Shown in pieces: positions 59,988-64,000 of a stretch of 64,000 nucleotides of DNA. This DNA is from Agarivorans gilvus (GTDB lineage Bacteria; Pseudomonadota; Gammaproteobacteria; Enterobacterales; Celerinatantimonadaceae). The position numbers and the translations under genes were made by a program. The notes beneath the pieces are model-generated. The model saw only the letters and a list, made by a program, of their open reading frames with translations, searched no databases and had not been told where the DNA came from. The first letter of the stretch is position 1. Every line of letters starts with the position of its first letter. The stretch covers positions 1,822,501-1,886,500 of the forward strand of contig NZ_CP013021.1 of assembly GCF_001420915.1 (NCBI RefSeq). Reading direction: 5' to 3'.

Positions 59988-62705
59988 TTAAGACAGTTTG
60001 CCATGGCATTGTTTATATTTCTTACCTGAACCACAAGGGCAAGGATCGTTTCGGCCAACTTTTTGCCCTTCACGAACCACCGGCTGGCCAGCTTCTTGTT
60101 GGGCCTCCTGAGCCTGCTCTTGAGCTTGCTGCTGACGCATTAAGGCTGCTCTTTGTTCGGCTTCACGACGCTTTGCTTCCATGGCTTCGACTTCTTCAGG
60201 ATCTTGAACGCGAACTCGGCTTAAGATGCTAATCACGTCCAATTTCAGGGCTTCTAACATTTGGGTAAACAACTCAAAAGATTCCCGCTTGTATTCTTGC
60301 TTTGGATTCTTCTGAGCATAACCACGTAGGTGAATACCCTGACGTAGGTGATCCATGGCAGCTAGATGCTCTTTCCAAAGTTGGTCGAGAGTTTGCAGCA
60401 TTACCGATTTTTCAAACTGCTTAATTGGATCGGCACCAACTTTATCAATCTTAGATTGGTAGTCAGCAACGGCCTCAGCAAGAATTTTCTCACGCAATTT
60501 ATCTTCGTGTAACTTATCGTCTTCATCCAACCATTTTTGTACGGGCAGATCTAAACCAAAATCACTTTTCAGGCGCTGCTCTAACTCGCTCACTTGCCAC
60601 ATTTCTTCCAAAGACTGCGGCGGAATGTATTCATCAATAACCGAGTTGAACACATCTTCACGAATCACTTCGATGGTGTCGGAAATGCTTTCGCTATCCA
60701 TCAGGTCATTACGTTGCTCGTAAACCACTTTCCGTTGGTCGTTAGCCACGTCATCAAATTCTAACAAAGACTTACGTACATCGAAGTTACGGCCTTCCAC
60801 TTTACGTTGGGCATTTTCAATGGCTCGTGTCACCCATGGATGCTCGATTGCTTCGCCTTCTTCCATGCCAAGCTTTTTCATCATGCCGGTAACGCGGTCG
60901 GAAGCGAAGATGCGCATTAAGCTATCTTCCATAGACAGATAAAAACGGGTTGAGCCAGGGTCGCCTTGACGACCAGCACGGCCACGCAACTGGTTATCGA
61001 TACGACGAGATTCGTGACGTTCGGTACCAATAATGTGCAAACCACCAGAAGCCAATACGGCATCGTGACGCTCTTGCCAGCGCTGCTTCACTTCAGCAAT
61101 TTGCTGTTCGCTAGCATCTTCGCCTAGGGCACTAAGTTCAACTTGCAGGTTGCCACCCAATACGATATCGGTACCACGGCCGGCCATGTTGGTGGCAATG
61201 GTTACCGCACCAGCAACACCCGCTTCCGCCACAATGTCGGCTTCTTTCTCGTGGAATTTGGCGTTCAATACATTGTGCTTAATTTTCTCTTTCTTCAGGA
61301 TGTTGGATAACAACTCTGAATTTTCGATAGAAACCGTACCCACCAACACAGGGCGCTGAGCCTTCACACATTCGCGAATATCATCCACAATCGCCTTGTA
61401 TTTCTCTTCGGCTGTGAGGTAAACCAAATCACCTTGGTCATCACGAATCATTGGTTTATTGGTTGGAACCACTACCGTGTCTAGGCCATAAATAGACTGG
61501 AATTCAAAGGCTTCGGTATCGGCAGTACCGGTCATACCGGCGAGTTTTTCGTAAAGACGGAAGTAGTTTTGGAAGGTAATTGAGGCCAAAGTTTGGTTTT
61601 CATTCTGAATAGGTACACCTTCTTTGGCTTCTACCGCCTGATGCAAACCTTCTGACCAACGACGCCCCGGCATAGTACGACCAGTGTGTTCATCTACGAT
61701 AACAATTTCGTTGTTGTCGCTTACGATGTAGTCAACATTACGCTCAAACAGGGTGTGTGCTCGTAGCCCGGCATTCACGTGGTGCAATAGGCTAATATTG
61801 GCCGCATTGTACAGAGAATCACCCTGCTCTAACAAACCTCGTTGCTGCAGGGTCTCTTCTACGAAAATTTGCCCAGTCTCGGTCAAGTGAACTTGTTTGT
61901 TTTTCTCATCAAGGGTGTAGTGACCGTCACCAATCACTTCCTCGGTGTCCTCTTCCTCTTGGCGCACCAATAGCGGAATGATGTCGTTAATTTTCTTATA
62001 TAGCTCAGAGCTATCTTCTGCAGGCCCAGAAATAATCAGTGGGGTACGCGCTTCATCGATTAAGATCGAATCCACTTCATCGACAATCGCATAATTCAGT
62101 GGGCGCTGAACCCGCTGCTCAGGGGCGAAGGCCATGTTATCGCGCAGATAGTCGAAACCAAACTCGTTGTTCGTACCGTAGGTAATATCTGCAGCATAAG
62201 CGGCCTTCTTAGCTTCATGGTCCATGCCTGCGATATTAACCGCTACGCTTAGGCCCAAATATTCAAATAAGGGACGATTCCAATCTGCGTCACGCTGGGC
62301 CAAATAATCATTCACGGTAATAACGTGTACACCCTTACCGGTCACACCGTTAAGGTAAGCGGGCAAAGTGGCGGTAAGGGTTTTACCTTCACCGGTGCGC
62401 ATTTCGGCAATTTTGTTGTCGTTAAGCACCATGCCGCCAATCATCTGCACGTCGAAGTGACGCATTTCAAAGACGCGCTTAGAGGCTTCACGAACCACGG
62501 CAAAAGCTTCCGGAAGAATTTGCTCTAAGCTTTCGCCCTGCTCTAGACGCTGTCTGAACTCACCGGCCTTCGCCTTTATTTGCTCGGCAGATAACTTTTC
62601 GTATTCTGGCTCTAAAGCGTTAATAGCATTAACTATTTTACGCATCTTTTTGATGGTACGGTCATTTCGGGTACCAACGATTTTTGTTACTAATTTACTA
62701 ATCAT
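59988..62705 (-). CDS. secA: protein translocase ATPase SecA
   Basis: 905 residues (E. coli 901). Motor of the Sec pathway at SecYEG. Walker A MRTGEGKTLTATL, DEAD motif YAIVDEVDSILIDEART, preprotein cross-linking domain, second nucleotide domain (TNMAGRGTDIVLGGNL, RGRAGRQGDPGSTRFYLS), helical scaffold, Gln-rich linker (RQQQAQEQAQEAQQEAG) and the zinc finger CPCGSGKKYKQCHG that binds SecB. An M23 peptidase gene takes the place that secM has in E. coli. Confidence 0.98.
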   Translation of the reverse strand: MISKLVTKIVGTRNDRTIKKMRKIVNAINALEPEYEKLSAEQIKAKAGEFRQRLEQGESLEQILPEAFAVVREASKRVFEMRHFDVQMIGGMVLNDNKIAEMRTGEGKTLTATLPAYLNGVTGKGVHVITVNDYLAQRDADWNRPLFEYLGLSVAVNIAGMDHEAKKAAYAADITYGTNNEFGFDYLRDNMAFAPEQRVQRPLNYAIVDEVDSILIDEARTPLIISGPAEDSSELYKKINDIIPLLVRQEEEDTEEVIGDGHYTLDEKNKQVHLTETGQIFVEETLQQRGLLEQGDSLYNAANISLLHHVNAGLRAHTLFERNVDYIVSDNNEIVIVDEHTGRTMPGRRWSEGLHQAVEAKEGVPIQNENQTLASITFQNYFRLYEKLAGMTGTADTEAFEFQSIYGLDTVVVPTNKPMIRDDQGDLVYLTAEEKYKAIVDDIRECVKAQRPVLVGTVSIENSELLSNILKKEKIKHNVLNAKFHEKEADIVAEAGVAGAVTIATNMAGRGTDIVLGGNLQVELSALGEDASEQQIAEVKQRWQERHDAVLASGGLHIIGTERHESRRIDNQLRGRAGRQGDPGSTRFYLSMEDSLMRIFASDRVTGMMKKLGMEEGEAIEHPWVTRAIENAQRKVEGRNFDVRKSLLEFDDVANDQRKVVYEQRNDLMDSESISDTIEVIREDVFNSVIDEYIPPQSLEEMWQVSELEQRLKSDFGLDLPVQKWLDEDDKLHEDKLREKILAEAVADYQSKIDKVGADPIKQFEKSVMLQTLDQLWKEHLAAMDHLRQGIHLRGYAQKNPKQEYKRESFELFTQMLEALKLDVISILSRVRVQDPEEVEAMEAKRREAEQRAALMRQQQAQEQAQEAQQEAGQPVVREGQKVGRNDPCPCGSGKKYKQCHGKLS

Positions 62706-62740
62706 GAAACACTACTTTTGCTAAGACGAAATCCAATTTT

Positions 62741-63661
62741 CTAGGCATTGGTTTTGCGGTAAATAAACTGGCTGGGGTTCAACTGACGACCATGCTTAAG
62801 CACTTCAAAGTGCACATGAGAACCTGTAGAGCGGCCAGTGCTGCCCATTAAGGCTATTTCATCCCCTTTATTTACCACATCACCTTCTTTTACTAATACT
62901 GCTTTAGCATGCGCGTAACGCGTTACCATTCCGTTACCATGTTCAACTTCAACTAAGTTGCCGTAACCCAAACGCTCGCCAGCCCACACAACCACTCCAG
63001 CCCCTACTGAACGGATCGGGGTGCCTTCTTTACCGGCAATATCTACCCCTTTGTGACGCGCCTTACGTTTAGTAAAGGGATCAACCCGAGTACCAAACGG
63101 CGACGAAATCCAAACTCCTGGACCTCGAGCTGGCCAACCAGAAATATAACTGCTAGTAGCTAGATGGTGACTTTGTTGCCAAGATTCAAGCAAGGAGAGG
63201 GATTTTTTATGTAAACCGAGCTGTTGCTCTAATTCATTTAAATCAAAAAATAAATTTTCGGGCTGCGAACTACCAGCAAACTCAAGCATAGGTCCGCCCA
63301 TTGGAGGGCTGTTGGAGAAATCAAACTCTGCGGCCAACTCGTTATCTTCCACTAAACGAGCGCCTAAAGCATTTAAGCGAGTCATTTCCGCCTGCATCTG
63401 GCCAACTTTACTCGCCAACTGGGAGTAACGCTGACGCAATTGCGTCTCAAACTGCTGCAACTTAGGCTCTGCTCGTAGCTGGTCGAGCTGAGCCAGCAAC
63501 TGAACCTGCTTGGTCGCTAAATTTTGGTATTGCTGAACACCCCATAAAGCGACACTGCATAAAAACGCCACCAACAAGAAAGCAAACCATGCCAGCCTAA
63601 GCGGATTTAATCGAATAGTTCTTGTCTCGCCTTTATGCGCGTATACTAAACTTAATCTCAT
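62741..63661 (-). CDS. M23 family metallopeptidase (LysM-free, membrane-anchored)
   Basis: 306 residues: short basic N-terminus, one membrane anchor (LAWFAFLLVAFLCSVALWGV), a coiled-coil rich in Gln/Leu (about 50-110, LLAQLDQLRAEPKLQQFETQ onward), then a LytM domain with SSPFGTRVDPFTKRKARHKG, VDIAGKEGTPI, NGMVTRYAHAK and GRSTGSHVHFEVLKHG; the zinc-binding H and D of HKGVDI and the HVHFE motif are intact, so it should be an active endopeptidase facing the periplasm. It lies 35 bases before secA, the place of secM in E. coli, and 17 bases divergent from the DUF721 gene. Confidence 0.9.
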   Translation of the reverse strand: MRLSLVYAHKGETRTIRLNPLRLAWFAFLLVAFLCSVALWGVQQYQNLATKQVQLLAQLDQLRAEPKLQQFETQLRQRYSQLASKVGQMQAEMTRLNALGARLVEDNELAAEFDFSNSPPMGGPMLEFAGSSQPENLFFDLNELEQQLGLHKKSLSLLESWQQSHHLATSSYISGWPARGPGVWISSPFGTRVDPFTKRKARHKGVDIAGKEGTPIRSVGAGVVVWAGERLGYGNLVEVEHGNGMVTRYAHAKAVLVKEGDVVNKGDEIALMGSTGRSTGSHVHFEVLKHGRQLNPSQFIYRKTNA

Positions 63662-63678
63662 ACCTAACTAATAAACTT

Positions 63679-64000
63679 ATGTCCAAACGACAACATCAAC
63701 CGCTTCCCATTGAGCGCATCTTTCACCAAAAGCAATTTGCCCAAATTGAGCAACCGCTGCAACAACGAGCTCGCCTACAGCAATTATCGAGTGAGGTGCT
63801 GACACGCTATAAACTACAGCAATGCCGTATCGTTAATATGCGTCAGGGAGTCGCCATTATCGAAGCACCTAGTTCTGCATGGTTAACTCGGCTAAAACAG
63901 TTTCGTTTTGAATTGCTTAGCGAGCTACGTAAAGCCTTACCAGGTGTTGTCAGTTTGGAACTAAAAATAAATCCCGAATTGAAGAACATTAAACCAGAAG
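63679..64000 (+). CDS. DUF721 / DciA-like protein (3' end outside window)
   Basis: 107 codons from the ATG at 63679, open at the window edge. The section LSSEVLTRYKLQQCRIVNMR, VAIIEAPSSAWLTRLKQFRF and ELLSELRKALPGVVSLEL is the DUF721 fold found in DciA, the helicase operator that helps load DnaB in bacteria lacking DnaC; these proteins often sit upstream of or divergent to secA. There is no good ribosome-binding site. A possible -10 TATACT is at 63642-63647, within the divergent peptidase gene. Confidence 0.75.
   Translation, partial: MSKRQHQPLPIERIFHQKQFAQIEQPLQQRARLQQLSSEVLTRYKLQQCRIVNMRQGVAIIEAPSSAWLTRLKQFRFELLSELRKALPGVVSLELKINPELKNIKPE

Noticed and set aside
1..64000. CRISPR array, prophage, transposon or integron
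   Set aside because: No regularly spaced repeats, transposase, integrase or phage structural genes, and gene order is of a conserved chromosomal type throughout.

Overview
The window reads as a contiguous piece of chromosome from a marine-type gammaproteobacterium (order Alteromonadales/Vibrionales sensu lato; an Agarivorans-like organism is a guess from gene content only). The evidence is near-E. coli housekeeping proteins (ArcA, AcnB, MgsA, Mdh, PykF, PdhR, ribosomal proteins S6/S18/L9 with PriB) next to lineage markers such as the polar-flagellar motor protein MotX, a type IV pilus pilABCD cluster and a PlpD-type patatin autotransporter. No rRNA, tRNA, insertion sequence, prophage or CRISPR array is visible.

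Layout. 1-4.7 kb: threonine operon on the minus strand (thrL attenuator-thrA-thrB-thrC, thrC cut by the window edge). 5-8.2 kb: aceK, a small outer-membrane-like protein, an RraA family gene and a small unknown ORF. 8.2-15.1 kb: arcA with an FNR-box promoter, pykF, a gamma-glutamylcyclotransferase, mgsA, a SieB-like membrane protein, dusA (frameshifted) and an orphan CheX-like gene. 15.1-22.5 kb: peroxiredoxin with a full OxyR site, alr, dnaB, a small cytochrome c and the ynjBCD transporter. 22.6-28.4 kb: rpsF-priB-rpsR-rplI, rlmB, rnr and motX with a sigma-28 promoter. 28.4-36.8 kb: mdh, an orphan amino-acid-binding protein divergent from argR, a ferric-iron ABC transporter (fbpABC type) and glnK-amtB behind a sigma-54/NtrC promoter. 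37-45 kb: yacL, an inverted-architecture response regulator, acnB, a type Vd patatin autotransporter and lpdA (frameshifted). 45-52.3 kb: aceF, aceE, pdhR, ampE, ampD. 52.4-59.5 kb: nadC, pilA, pilB, pilC, pilD, coaE, zapD, yacG. 59.5-64 kb: mutT, secA, an M23 peptidase and the start of a DUF721/DciA-like gene.

The genes form a central-metabolism neighbourhood (pyruvate kinase, pyruvate dehydrogenase, aconitase, malate dehydrogenase, isocitrate dehydrogenase kinase, methylglyoxal synthase) whose regulatory DNA can be read directly: candidate sites for PdhR, FNR, ArgR, NtrC/sigma-54, OxyR, Fur, FliA and a thr attenuator all sit in front of the expected genes.

I did not find a convincing new multi-gene system. 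The points most worth a second look are a soluble response regulator with its domains in reverse order, a chromosomal SieB-like protein, an orphan CheX, a perfect 15-bp hairpin over the fbpC stop codon, and two single-base deletions in C/G runs that break lpdA and dusA and look like homopolymer sequencing errors.
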